Of a stretch of DNA of 64,000 nucleotides, positions 36,216 through 48,860 are shown piece after piece; position 1 is the first letter of the stretch; every line of letters begins with the position of its first letter. Origin of the DNA: Gymnogyps californianus (taxonomy: Eukaryota > Chordata > Aves > Accipitriformes > Cathartidae); NCBI RefSeq assembly GCF_018139145.2, contig NC_059478.1:24521001-24585000 (forward strand). Reading direction: 5' to 3'. A model generated the notes under the pieces. The model was not told the DNA's origin. It ran no database searches and worked only from the letters and a program-made list of their open reading frames with translations. The position numbers and the translations under genes are program-made.

Positions 36216-39182
36216 ACTGTGAGGAGGTCCTCAATATATCAAGGGACTGGGCATTGTGGTCCTGAGGTACCTTCTGGGCCTGTGGAGGTACCAAGAAAGT
36301 CTGCCTTGCTCAATGGAATAACCATGGATTTAATCAGTCCTGGCTGGGAAAGTGAGTGCCCATTTACAGGATTTAAGGGGTACGTCCAGAGAGGAAAACT
36401 GAATTGAGTCACTATGTACAGAGGTGGTGTCTGGCTTGTGAAATCCCCAAACAGAAAATAGCTGAGGAATAACATTCTGGCAGTAGTAGAGGAGGTCTCA
36501 CCATTGGCTTGCCCAGTTCTGACTCTTCCCTGGGCATCTGCTTATAACTGCTGCCTGAGACAGGACCCTGGGCTACCCAGGCCCAGGTCTGAGTCAGTAC
36601 AGCTGGTTCCTTAGTCTTCCAGCAAAGACACGTCTACACCAGAGTGAAGATGGATGCAGATACCTGGCTCCAGCAGTGGGTACAGAGACTGTTCATGAAA
36701 GTTTCGGGAAAAGCTTTTGTCTCTGTGGTGCCACTGTGTCCAGTTTGGTGAATCGGCTGCCTTTGGTGGAGAATCACTCTTGCCTAGTTGTTCCTCCTGT
36801 CTCATAAGGGTGTCAGTCCCACGGTCTGCTCTTGGACATGGGGACAATCACAGCAGGTGTGCTGTGCCAAGCCTGTTTTGCAACCTAGTAGGTGTTTCTG
36901 ACCTCAAGGACACCTACACAGGAGCTGACAAGAATGAAGTCTTCTTGCTCTTGATCCTTACATGGATCAATGGGAAAAGATGGCAAAAAGAGTTGGATGA
37001 AAGAGTCTCTGGTTGAAGTTGCCGGTCCAGATCACTTGAATCTTTGATTCTGGAGGCCAGCACCCTGAGTGGGATGCAGAAGCCAGTGGAAGACAGGAGG
37101 GAGTCACTCTTGGACACCGTATGTGGTCTCAGGAATAAACCTTGCATGGCACAGGGCAGTAGATGAGGATGAACATGTGAAATGCAACCAGTAGGGTCTC
37201 CTAGAGAGACCAGTTGGTGCCTGGTTTGTCAGGCCTCTGCTGTCTGGAAGCTGTCAGTCATCATGTCCAGGATGTTCTGTACGGAGGTGAGGGAGCGTTG
37301 AAAGGTTCTGGTGACGCCTCACTAATTCAGATGTCAGTGGATTTGTTTCTGCAGCCGGGGCTGTTGATGAGAGCTCTGCAGGTCAGTGGAGCTGGTTCTA
37401 GGAGGAAGGTTCCTGTTCCACTTGAAGACTGGTTATCTGATATGTGTCTGCCCATCTAATCCTCGCATCCTCACCCACAGGCTCCTCTTACATTTCGCTG
37501 CCCTGGTACAAGAAAAGCCATCTGTTCCCGAGTATCAATAATTAATGCTTCTCCTGCCTTTGCCCCTCCCAATATGACAAATTGTTTGTGATATTGTGGA
37601 ATGTGAAGAGCAGAGAGAGGATTGCATTTCTTTCTCTCCCATTTAATATTAATGGTAGCTGGTAATTGTTAGTCACCTGAGGCTGAAGTTGAAAGGTGAA
37701 GGGCATAATAGTTGGATTTTGTCTTCTGCAATTGCCCTCAAAGAACACACAAATGGAGATTTGCCCCACTCTAGACTGGAAGCATCCTGCACACCCTGCT
37801 TGAAGAGAGACCTGCATGAGGTTTGCACATCAGGAGGCTGGCCTGCATTTCACCTTGCCCTTGGCATTAGTGAAAGAAGACTGACCCAGAGCCAAGCTCC
37901 ACCAAGGTTTTTGTCCGTTCCATCTGCTCTGACACCCAGAGGCCCAAGAGCATCCACAGCGTTTTCCTCAGTGTTACTTTGGACCTCTGGCATTGTGTCC
38001 AGGTCTAGTTCTTCCTGGTCCTCCTCTACATTTCAGCCTCTAAAGGAGCCACTAAAGCAGGCTGTGCCTTGAAATTATGCAGGTATCGTCTTTGTCCTCT
38101 GACTGGCCTGCAGACCCATGAAGGCTGGAGTACTCATTCCTGGGCAGGGGAGTGGAACAGGTTTGCTGAACATAGCAACATCACAGCACTGAAACAACTG
38201 CCATGGGATGTAGCTGTTCCACCATAACAAACATCCCAGGCAGGAACCCCTGCAGTTTGACCAGGCTTTGGTGGGGCAGAACCTCTATTTCTGAAGTTCA
38301 AATCTTTTCCCTGACTGCTGGGCTCCTCCAGCCTGAATGACCGAAAATCTTCAGTGTTTAAGCCTGGAGAGCAGCTGCAGGGAAGCACTCCAGCTCCACC
38401 CTGAAACCATCACTGTCTTTACAGGGGAAATGTAAACACCAGCAGCGTCCTGGGTCTGGAGGTGCCACACGTGTGTGTTTGGCTCATGGGAGCCTCCCTG
38501 GGAACATCCATCAAGCCCCTTCCCTTGCCTGGTGTCTGTAGGGAGAACGGGCCTGCCGGCGAGCGTGCGTCCTCTCGGCAAGGTGTGTCGCTGATTTACG
38601 CTTGAGGCCTGCTTGACATCTCTCTGGACACCCTTGAAACCCTGTGACTCATCTCTGAGGAATTTGTTCTGATTACATAAAAAAAGCCAGCAAAATGCGC
38701 TCGCTTGCTCACAGCTGGGCGGAGATGCCTCTCCCATGCCAAGATTGAGGTGATAAAATCTCTGTGGAAATGAATGTGATTTTTCCTGTTGCTCTGTGGG
38801 ACTGGCAGCTGAATTTCCAAGAGGCGAAATGGGCAGCCCCAGTGTTTTGCTTAGTCTTTGCTTTCCCTGCGGGACTAAAAGCCCTCAAGGTCCAAGATTG
38901 TGCGGCTGTTGCTACCACAGAAGGCAGCTGCCTCCACTGCCTCTTCCAGCATCTCCAACTCCCGAGGGCTGGGCAGGCATTTCCTGCCCCAGAGGAAAAG
39001 CCTCTGCGAGGAGGCAGATGCTCTGGAGCTTCATCGGTGTTACCAGTCAAGGGGAAGTATATGGTCTTGGGACTCTGGTCAGTAGTATGGCTGCAAAACA
39101 CATATGGATTCTCCTGTGCTTGTGAATGCTCATGAGGGTAAATTTCTCCAGTTTAGTCCTGGATGGCTTCCTTACTGTCATG

Positions 39183-39420
39183 GTACCCCTTTGGCTAGTT
39201 CAGGTCAGCTGCCCCGGCTCTGCTCCCTCCCAGCTTCTTGCACACCTGCTTGCTGGCAGAGCACGGGAGACTGAAAAGTCCTTGGCTTAAGATAAGCGCT
39301 ACTTAGCAACAACTAAAACATCAGAGTGTTATCAACATCATTCTCACACTAAATCCAAAACGCAGCACTGTACCAGCTACTAAAAAGAAAGTTAACTCTG
39401 TCCCAGCCGAAACCAGGACG
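39183..39420 (-). mobile_element. Truncated antisense ERVL-type LTR fragment
   Basis: Read on the minus strand, 39420 to 39183 matches the first ~240 bp of the LTR at 15047-15624: it starts CGTCCTGGTTTCGGCTGG, passes through the block containing CTGTGTTTTGG-like and AACATCATTCTCAC-complement words, and reaches ACTAGCCAAAGGGGTA. The TATA box, R region and 3' end are missing, so it cannot act as a complete LTR. It lies antisense to ST3GAL3. Whether the cut-off is a deletion or a truncated insertion cannot be told. Confidence 0.85.
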
Positions 39421-42400
39421 CTTACCCACTGTCCTGGGTAGCTCAGTGTACTCCAGCGCGGGTATGTCCAGGCAGACCTGGTGGAGAAGACCCTTTTCTG
39501 TTCTTAAGTGTGCTCTGGAGAGCTGGAAGCACACTGGTGCGGTGCTTTCAGTTTCAGGCTGTGAGCTGGAAGATCAATGCTTGCAGTGCAAAACCACCCC
39601 TCGATCCCAGCTCCACTGCCCAGCACCTTCTCCCCTCGTCTCTCATCATCTCCCCATCATGGCCAGGGGTGCAGAGTCCCTGGCCTGCACTTCAGCAGGG
39701 GTTTTCTGGGTGGTATGAAGACAGCCTGCTGTTCTCTGGTCTGTTACTGGGAGACTGCTGCCTAATAGACCTGGTGCTGTTGTGCAAACTCTCACAGGTG
39801 ATTTTTCAGCTCTGATCCTGTCTCTTTGTTTTAACTTACAAAATGCAGAATGTCCAAGTGTTTCTTCTCCCTTCAGTTACTGTTTTCCCTGTTCCCGATA
39901 ACTTTGCAACAGCTTTTGACCCTTGGCTGCTTCCATGAATGCTGTACAGAAAATGATTGAGTCCTTGCCAAGGTGTCTGCTCACTTGTTTCTGTTTTCGT
40001 GGCAATAAGTCCATCGGAGCTGAATTTTTATATAGTTTATTGTATTTTTATTTCTTGCTCAGGTCCTGTAAGGCTTCCTGCCCAAGCACTCCATAAAAGT
40101 GTGTTTTTATCAGAGGTCACTGTCTTCTATTAATGTAGAAGTGTCAGGTGCACTGGGAACATAGTGAAGGAAACTTGGAAATGGAGGTGAGGAAAAAGGG
40201 ACTAATTTTAAAATAGAGTGAAGGCTTTTCCGGATAAAAAAATGGATGAACCTGCCTACACGGATTACAGTAGACCTTCATTGCTAATGGCAAAACAGGC
40301 TAGTGTTTCAGGCAGAAATTGTTTCAGGATGGGAAAGTGACAGTGTTTAGAATAGTAAAAACGTATCCATAAGGAGCTGATGAAACTGAGAGAGCAGGAA
40401 GCTGCGTTAAAACATGGGAATGAAGCACAAGACTGGCTCCCAGCATCCCTCCCCCATGTGCTCTGCCCCAGCACACAGCCTTCCCCAGCCTCGTGATCCA
40501 GAGGTGAGCTTCAGTCTCCTGGTCATTTCTTGCAGGAGCAAGAATGTGAGCAAGGAGTCACCTCGGACGCCACACAGGGAACACCCGTGCTGTCCTCTCA
40601 GCAGCTGGCTGCAGACTGCCTCACACACTTACAGTTGGTAAAAATGGAGAATGCGTGGTTAAAAGCCACCCTTATCCATCCAGAGCCCATCTGTGGCATT
40701 GGTGTCGCGTGGTGAAGCTGCTGACTAGTCTCCTTTTCACTGTAGAAGCAGATCAAGCGCCAGTGCCGATGTTGTTGGAGGTGTCAGCTCCTTTGATACA
40801 GCTGTGCCCGGCACTTCAGTGACTCGCTGCCTGACCCGAGGGGGAGGTGGCGCGACTGCCTTTGACGGCTTCTTTCTGATCATTGGCTCCGCTTCCCCAG
40901 CAGGTCTTTGTGGGATGCTGGAGGACACCATCTTGTAACACTTCTTATTCAGCCTGTGTAAGGGCTGTCACAAGGGCCAGGGGAGGTGGCCTGCAGCACG
41001 CAGTGACACACAGCTTTGTCTCTGTCTCTCCCCGCCAGCAGCTACCTCTCAGAATAATCCACAAACATCAAGTTTGGAGTCTCGGCCCATAAAGGCACAA
41101 ACAATAGTGCTTTATCATCATCTGGGCTCTCTCTGTGAAGCTGTCCTTTGCATTTTAAATCAACGCAAGTTGCTTGGGAGGGGGTGGTTGGGCTGCTTCA
41201 GGCCTCCAAGTACCTTAAAGTTTGCGGTAACCAACAAGAAGAACAAAACTCCTTTGAAAGCCGGGCAGATGTCTAGCCTGGTGATTTATAGACTGAAAAC
41301 ACAGCTATTCGAGCCTGGCTGATGAATTGCGACTGGAGTACAAGGAATGGTGCAGACTGAAATGGAGGTCAGCTTTGGAGGGGGAGGTTAGGGGCTGGGG
41401 CAGGGGGACCCCTGAAAGGGCAGTGCTTTTTCTTGGGGCCGGCGGTGATGACTGATGAGGTTTATACATTTTTGTCTTTGTTTAAAAGCCACCTGTTTGA
41501 CAGCATTTTGGCTGAACGAAGGCCTCACATGCTGTTCCTGTGGCTAAGGACTGTGTGTCTATGTAATAGAAATCTGGAAAAGATTGATGGAATAGTAGTC
41601 ACGACCAGAGCACAGGTATGGCCTTGTTCAGTAGGATAGAAGTACGGTAACACTCGTGGGGTACCACTGTGCACTAATAACAGCAAGGAAGGTAAGGCTG
41701 TAGGATGGACAAAAACAGATTTAGGGTTTGGACAAGATCTCTGTAGGAAAAGACAGTAAAAGATCTACAGGGATGTGCTAGAGCCCGGCTGCTGACCCCA
41801 ACATTGAACACAGACCTCTGTAGGGGTGCTAGGTACCACCAGAAATCGCACGGTCACAGATGTACAGTAGGAGCCAGTATTACTGTCAAGGGGAGAGCCC
41901 AGGTATTCCCAGATGCAGTAGCTAGCACAGCTCTTCTCACCAACTGTGAGGGCACAAGAAGAGCTGATGGCCTTTCAGAGCTGTTTTTAGCATGCATGAA
42001 GATCTTGCAGAGGGACATTTTGGGAAATAGCCTTTGATCAAGTGCCTTCATGGTTAAATTAAATGGAAAGGCAATAGAAGGGATGTTATAACTCAGATTT
42101 TGCTTCCAAAAGGAGGGAGCTTGATAAGCAGGGCTGTATCTAGACTGTGGGGTGGCGCTCAGCAGTGCTGGCGGGGTGCTCAGTGGAATTGGGACATGTG
42201 TGCAGACTCTGACCTCTCTGAGTTTAGGCCTAGCCTAGGAGAATGGGCTACCAAAAGCAGATGCACTGAAGAGCTCATAGACTCATTGTAGACTTGAAAT
42301 CTTTTTTGTGAAAAGTGCAAAAATTATCTGCAACTCATGTTTGCAGCAAGGGGGAAACTGGCAGAAAAAGGCTGTAGACATAACTTCATAAATAACTTCT

Positions 42401-42459
42401 TCGAAGTGGTGTTAGAAGTAACAGGAGTGGGGGAGAGCGTCAGGAGACTTCAACCTTGA

Positions 42460-44040
42460 TGGTTTGAAAGGACAGAGATAAAGTGGAAACTGGCCAAAGT
42501 CAAGTTGAATTAGATCTTGCAAAGGAAAATAAACAATCACTGGACAGTCCCACTGCCAAACAAATAATATGGAAACACAGAAAGAATTACCAGGTCTGTG
42601 GCATCCAGGGAGGTGAAGGAAGCAGGAGGCATAGGGATTAAAGAGCCAAAGTGGGAACCACATGAATGAATATATTACCTCCATAAGGGTGATATGATGA
42701 ACGTGAGGGAAAGGCTGGCTTACAGTGGGAAGTTCATAGAAACAGAAAGTTACTGGGTCAGCAGTGAAAGGCAAAAGCTGTTGAAGCTAATGCACTAGGT
42801 GTGAGAGCCTGAGAGATCTCTGTTCCAACCACTGCGCTGTTGAGCCAATTCAGCTGCAAGTCCAGAGGAAGAGGTCCTCCATAAATCTATTAGTTTACAC
42901 GTGGTTCCACAGGATTAGATTGTAGTGGACATAATACCTCTTTTTCCTTTCTCTTTTGGGGGGATGGGAGCGAGGCAAAGAAAATAATCCTGTCAAATTC
43001 AGACCTCTTAATCTGACCTCAGAGGTACTATTCAAACTTCAGAGCAGAGTTTAAATGAAAGAATAATTAAATCCTGAAAGCAAACACAACATGGATTTAC
43101 CAAAGGCAGGTTACAAAAACTAATTTAATATCTTTATTTGATTAAAAAAAAAAAAATCATTCTGGGGACAGAGGAAGTGTAGTAGCCCAGTCTGTCTGAA
43201 GTTCAGTTAAGCGTGCGATACTGTGCCGTGTGAGATGATATTAGTTAAGCTTCAGAAGCTACGGTTTGGTGCAACACTTGTATGTGAATAGTCTCTCTAG
43301 AGGAGAACACAAAGAGCAGCACTGAATGGATGGCTGGGAGTTCCCCTGCAGGAGGTCATGTTTAGTGTTTGCTTTAATGATTTTTGGCACAGAAGGCAAT
43401 GGCGTGCAAGTGGAATTTGTGATGAGACAAAACCAGGTGTGGTCAATACAAAGGAGGATCAAAATACCATCCGGGAAGACCATGAGCACCTTGAGAACAG
43501 GAGTAAACTGGGTGGCATGAAACCTAAGAGTATGAATGGAAGGTCATGCTGTTTGGGGCAATACCAGAAATTTTGACTCTAAGCTGGGATAGCATTATTT
43601 GGCAATGGCAGAGGAGGAAGGTGCTTAGATAGGTACTATCTAATAATGGATAAGTTTCAGGATGCCAGGCTCTTACTGTGAAAAAAAGGCAAATACATCT
43701 CCGGAAAGACTAGAGGAAAGGACTTCTTGTAGAGAGAGAGAATTGCCTCTGCATGAGGCAATGCTGAGCCTTTTTCTGGTTCACGAGAAGTAAATTTAGG
43801 GTAAATAGGGACAGAGGGAGCTACTACACTTCTGGGAAATTTTCCAGTTTTCACAGGGGAGATGAACAACCTGTTTTGGTAGAAGGAAGACATGGCTTGT
43901 TTAGCTTGGTAAAATGAAGACTGAGAAGAGATAAAATTGCTCTCTCTGTATGTATTAAGAATAAGCAGGAGCTAAAAGAGCTGTTTAAAATTTCAAGTTG
44001 GTATAAGAATGACTGGGCATAAAGGAGCTGTGAGTAAATC
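42460..44040 (+). repeat. Decayed CR1-like LINE, longer sense remnant
   Basis: A chain of diverged sense-strand words of the old CR1-like reverse transcriptase appears in the right order: a 'TTAGATCTTGCAAAGGAAAA' block (about 42510), 'ACATGGATTTACCAAAGGCA' (about 43088), 'GCTTTAATGATTTTTGGCAC' (43371), 'AAGGTCATGCTGTTTGGGGC' (43540), 'GTTTAGCTTGGTAAAATGAA' (about 43899) and 'GGTATAAGAATGACTGGGCA' (about 44000). It is riddled with indels and an A-run (about 43144). It gives no intact protein, and the start is approximate. The family call rests on pattern memory. Confidence 0.55.
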
Positions 44041-45964
44041 CCCTAAACATGAAAAGATAAGGGTGCCCAGCCCTCCCTTTTGTTTCAGTACGTGTGACTC
44101 CCGAGGGGGTGCAGGCGGGACGGGGCAGTCTGCGGTGCTGCCACATCCCAGCGGATGGACTGAGAGAGGAGGGGGCAACGGGTCCTGAGCGAGGCAGGGC
44201 ACTGGCGTCATGGGAGGGCACTGGGAGGTGAAACTGCAGCTCAGGGGTGGCCGCAAAACACCTAGTGTGTGTGGTCACCGTGCCGGGACCAGAGCTAGGG
44301 CATGGGCAAGGCAGAATCATGAAAAATAACCAGCTCTAGAGACAAGGCAGTGAAGGTTAAAGGCACAGATAAGTTAGCACCGGTGGAGACTGGAAACTGT
44401 TACCAGTGAAGTAGCACTTCTTGCTGCTGCTGTGGTTTCTGTGGAGTTTTTCAGGGAGAAATGCTGCTGGCTTGCAGAAATACGGAGGATGTAACAGAAC
44501 TGAGAAAACTCCTGCTTTACAACTTGCTGTTTTTCTTGAATGCGTTCCTCATTGACTTCACTCTCTCTGATTTAATCGTCCTCTATTTTAAGATTCTGCA
44601 ATATACTTGATAAGACTAATGTGCTCTGAAGCTGAGGCATTCCCCAGTTGTAATTGATTACAGATGGGGAGCTTACCTTCCTCCTGGGTTGGTCTCTGAA
44701 ACATTTTCTTAGTCTTAAAATATTCTACTTGGCTTCTCTTGAAGGGACAGAGGATGTTTTGTGCTTCCTTGTGGAATCATCAAGAAAAAAAGGACAGGTG
44801 GTTTGGGGCTGCTGCATTTGCATAACCCTGAAAGGTGGCTTTAACTGATGATAAATTTTGATCTAATAACTGTGACCAAACGATCAGACCCACTGCCACC
44901 TCTCTGGCATGGACAGCCATAATAGTGCATGTGCTTGCAGAGCAACTCTCCTCCTGCTGCTGCTCTCTCCGCTGAAAAGAGCAAACATTCGCCGCTCAGA
45001 GAGAGACCCAAAGCAAAGGAAATCCCAGCCTGATCCCCAAAGAACAAGAAGGGCTCTGGAGCCTCCTGGGACGTTCCTGTTGGAACTCCCAGAAGTTCAT
45101 TACTCCAGCCGTGGGCTCAGACAAGCAGCTCATTTGTTTGCACAAGTGGAAGCAGTACCGGACGCCTGCTCAACGCGAGCAGCGGAGCGGGGAGAGGGCA
45201 GAGCCCATCTGCCAGGTTGCAGTAGCAGCGGTGGTGGTGACGTGCAGGGACAAGAAGGTGGAGGTGGCAGTGAATGCTCCAAGCTGCTACCTCACTGTCT
45301 GGAGAGGCAGATTCACAAGAGAAGAGCTAGTGTTTTCTGCTTGTGATGCTGAGGTGTAGCTTCAGGACTTGGGGCAGGAGGTTTGTGAATGTGAACAATC
45401 CCGCGTACAGGAATAGGAAATGAGGCAGTAACGGCTCGGTGTGCACAGGAAGAGAGGGTCAAAGCAGTCAGAAGGGACAGTGAGCATCTTGCCAAAGTGC
45501 ATCCAGCATCCGAGGGCAAGAACAGGCTTCTTTGCAATAGTAGCGGGAATGAACCACCAGCATTGCAGCCACTTCATGTAATCATCCTCCAGGCTTGGAT
45601 CCTGCTCACAATCCTCTGCTTAAAACGTCAAAATGAGCACTCTGACAGCACAACCCTGTCCATGGGGACGCGGGTGGCCAGAGCGTTGCCTCAGGACACT
45701 GCATCAGCTGAAAGATTTCCAGGACAACTTGCCTGTAAGCTTGGTTACACAGAACACCTCGGCTTACCCAGTGAGGGGTGGCAAAAGAGAACTTCCTGTT
45801 AGAACAGCCATAATGTGGTCCTGGCCCCAAAGCAAACCTGAGCCTGCCAAGGCCTGGCTTTTCATGATACCCTGCAGCTGGCTCACAGAGCCCTCCCGCC
45901 TGCTGGGCCCTGCTGGCAGTATGTGCTGCCCGGGCTGTGCTACCCAGGGTGCTATTTAGGATGT

Positions 45965-45999
45965 ATACACCCTAAAACCTGCTGGGTTTTAGGGTGTAT
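45965..45999. repeat. Perfect 15-bp hairpin with CCCTAA / TTAGGG arms
   Basis: ATACACCCTAAAACC (45965-45979) and GGTTTTAGGGTGTAT (45985-45999) are exact inverse complements around the loop TGCTG. Each arm contains one telomere-type hexamer (CCCTAA, TTAGGG) in head-to-head orientation, but only one unit, so it is not an interstitial telomere array. No flanking element is recognised. Confidence 0.75.
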
Positions 46000-47728
46000 T
46001 TTGTTGCCTTTCCCCTGTCGGGGCAATGGGAGTGAGGTGCCTGCCTCTCTCTGGCAGTTTTGAGAAATCTGCTCCAGCTTTTCTCCCCACTGCTGCCACT
46101 GGTGCTGGAATGCAGCTTCCTTTGCCTGATTAGCTCTGTCTGTCAGTGGGGTGAGTCCCTCTCCTGTAATCAGTAACTGGAGCTGGTGTTGAAGACATGC
46201 CTCATCCCTCCTGCCTGTGTTACTGTCGGGCGTGGGGGGAGCAGCACCGCACCGAGCGCCCTGCTGCTGCTCTTTGGGAGGGACGAAAGCCCGTCCTCAC
46301 CAGGGAATCCTCTTCCTCTGTGGTCTTACATTCAACCACAAAACATTTGAGAGTACTGCCACGGACACCACTAAGATCCATGGATCAAGTGGGAGGGTGA
46401 ATTCCCTTACATGTGGCTTTCTGCTTGGAAAGAGGAGTTTGTGGCAGTGCCCACGGTATAGAGCAGCCTGGATGCTGAACAGCTAGAGGTTTATAGGTCT
46501 TGCCAGCAGCCTTGCAGTCAGTGCTGGAGCCAGACCCAGCTGTAATTTGAGAGACTGCAATTGTATCACTCAAAGTTTTATTATCCACCTCCTGCACTTA
46601 AATTCCTGCTCCACTTACACCTTTCACAAAGCAGATTTCCTCTTGCCATCAGATAAGGCACTTGCATGTGGCCTGAGGTGACGTTTTAGGTGGTTTGAGT
46701 TTGCCTAGAAGCAGCTGCTTCCCCAGTTACTGTCTGTACCAAGGGATGCAAGCAGGTTGTCCTGGGTGAAACCACTTGGCTTCTCATGCTGTTTGATGAG
46801 GCTGAAAGACATGAAGGAGGGATCAGATTGTGCTATGACGTATCGGGCACATCAGGCTCGCTGGTGCTCCAGATAGGCTTTGAACAACAAGCCTGGCCAG
46901 ATGTAAGCGAATGCATTGAGACCTGGTGTTCCCAGCACGGCCTCTGTGCCAGCAGACAGCTGCTCGCTGCCTGTTGGCAGGAGCACACGCACACACTTGG
47001 CTGCCTGTGCCGGTGCCGTGCATTCCTAGCAAGGGGCTGTGTTGTCAGAAGAGACGCTGCTGCATGGCAGGGGCCAAGCCCGGGACCCCCAGCTGACATG
47101 CCACATGTGGGACTGTTTCCAGCACGTTGGGGGATCCTGGCTCTCTGGCTCCAAGTGACAGGCACACACAGCCCTGCTCTCCCAGCTCCCTGTGCTCTGC
47201 ACCACCATCACTCCCACTGCAGCTTTCTGAAATTCATGCTTTTTTCCTTTTATGAGCCAGCTTTCTTCCTGGTGCCAGTTTTCAGTTTCTGCTTTTATGC
47301 TAGCAACAGCCAAGCACTGAGTTGTTTCTGGCAGCATCCTTTCAGTTTAGACACGGGGTCTTCTGCATTTTCAGAGTCCCAAAGAGCACCAGCAGTTTAC
47401 CACGTGTGGCCCTGTTGTTCCCGGTGCTGGTGCACCCTTTGCAGCATTCAGGTAACAGTGTCACTGGAAGCAGAGGAAGTCAAAGACTTCTTTTGAACAC
47501 AGGTTACAAGATAAGACATGCCTGAACTTCCCTTAGCAGCTTTAACTGTCGTCGTTCCTGTGCACTGAGGGGATGGAAGTGGCTTGTAAATGCACAGTAG
47601 CAGCAAGAGAGGTATTTCCAAAATGTGCTGGAGATCTAGAGAGGGACCTTCAGTCCCTTGGACTTCTTGGCATCAGGCTGCACACCGTAACCGGGGCTGT
47701 CAGTGCCACACAGCAATCATGGCTGAGA

Positions 47729-47761
47729 GCTGCTTGTCCTGGACAGGACAGGACAAGCAGC
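47729..47761. repeat. Hairpin, 13-bp stem, 7-nt loop, built on GGACA repeats
   Basis: GCTGCTTGTCCTG (47729-47741) pairs with CAGGACAAGCAGC-type sequence ending at 47761; the centre is a short GGACA tandem. The inverted symmetry partly arises from the repeated GGACA/TGTCC words, so this may be a slippage product. Confidence 0.6.
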
Positions 47762-48736
47762 GGATGACAGGAGAGCGACATGCATGCTGTGTGTGATGGA
47801 TACAACCAGTGCTTTGCAGGTAGGTGCCCATGGTTTTGCAGTCGGTAAACTGGGTTTAGATACCTATGACAAAGTGCCCTCAGATGGCTCGCTGGGCTGG
47901 CGCTTTGTTGGTTTGAGGCCGTTTCAGGGAGGCTCCTGTAGAGTGATTTTATCGTGGTCCAGATCATATTTAAAGCTCAGATTACCTGCTGGCCAGAGCA
48001 CTGTGCTGGAGACCTGGATTCATTTACTGGGATTCTTGTCCTGTTGGGAGATTTTTGGGAAGGTTGCTTTTCCCTGCTCTGCCTTGGTCTCCCCAGGGAG
48101 ACAAACCACTTACTCCTTTCATTAAGTGCTGTAATAGTACCAGCGCAGGGGGGTGATGGCAGATGCTGTGATCACGGCTAAAGCCTGCTGCAGGGAACAC
48201 ATCTGGGTGGGCTGACACCAGCTATAGCAATCATTGCTCTGAAATGCCTGGCTGGGAGATGTGACCATTTCACCCTTTGCATTGTATTAGTGTAACCTTC
48301 AGCATGTGATTTCCTCTTGATCGGGCTAGCGGAGGCAAGAGCCGGCCTTGATGGGGCTGGTCTTGGGGCTTTTCAGCCGCATGCACCCCCATGCATTCCC
48401 CAGGGACCTCCTTTGGCAGGGAGCTGTATGTGGGTGCGACATCTCCTGCCACCATGTTCTCTGCCAGCTCTGTTCCCCGGCATACATCACCATTAACGCT
48501 GAGCTGTTGGACTCGTGTCTGTGGTGGCTTGGGAGGGCACTGTAACCAGCTACATCTGCCCAAGGTACCTGGGTTGCCCAGGTCTCACCATACCAAAAAA
48601 ACTTCACCCAGCCCATGGGGAGACCTCCTACCTCAGGTACATGGGACTGACCCTGCTGGCTGTATTGGCTTTAGATAAGAGAAGGCCCTTGGTCTGCAAA
48701 GGCTCTTCTGGTCTGCAGCGGGGTCTGTCTCCTTGG

Positions 48737-48772
48737 CAGAAGCCACTGCCCTGCCAGAAGCCACTGCCCTGC
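48737..48772. repeat. 18-bp tandem duplication, two copies
   Basis: The 18-bp unit CAGAAGCCACTGCCCTGC occurs at 48737-48754 and again at 48755-48772 without mismatch. It sits 88 bp upstream of the last ST3GAL3 exon, outside the acceptor and its pyrimidine tract. The absence of differences suggests a recent event. Confidence 0.85.
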
Positions 48773-48860
48773 CCCACTTGGAGTCTCCCGCAACTTGGGG
48801 GACGGGAGCATGCTTGGCCAGGATAGCTGCTGACCTCCTGTCTCTCCCATTTCCTTCCAG

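Larger units (their letters stand above)
35083..48860 (+). other. ST3GAL3: ST3GAL3 last intron, 13.8 kb
   Basis: The intron is bounded by GTAGGG at 35083 and TTCCTTCCAG ending at 48860. It contains the separately listed LTR fragment (39183-39420), decayed LINE (42460-44040), old LINE tail (36110-36215), hairpins (45965-45999, 47729-47761) and an 18-bp tandem duplication (48737-48772). GC content drifts upward from about 44.9 kb. Open frames of 145 codons (44909-45346) and 236 codons (46786-47496) resemble nothing I know. Confidence 0.8.

Noticed and set aside
45965..45999. Interstitial telomere repeat
   Set aside because: Only one CCCTAA and one TTAGGG are present, in opposite orientation; no tandem array.
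46786..47496. 236-codon open frame in the last ST3GAL3 intron
   Set aside because: No domain or plausible splicing; Cys/Trp/His-rich composition typical of random translation, and the GC content here is already elevated.
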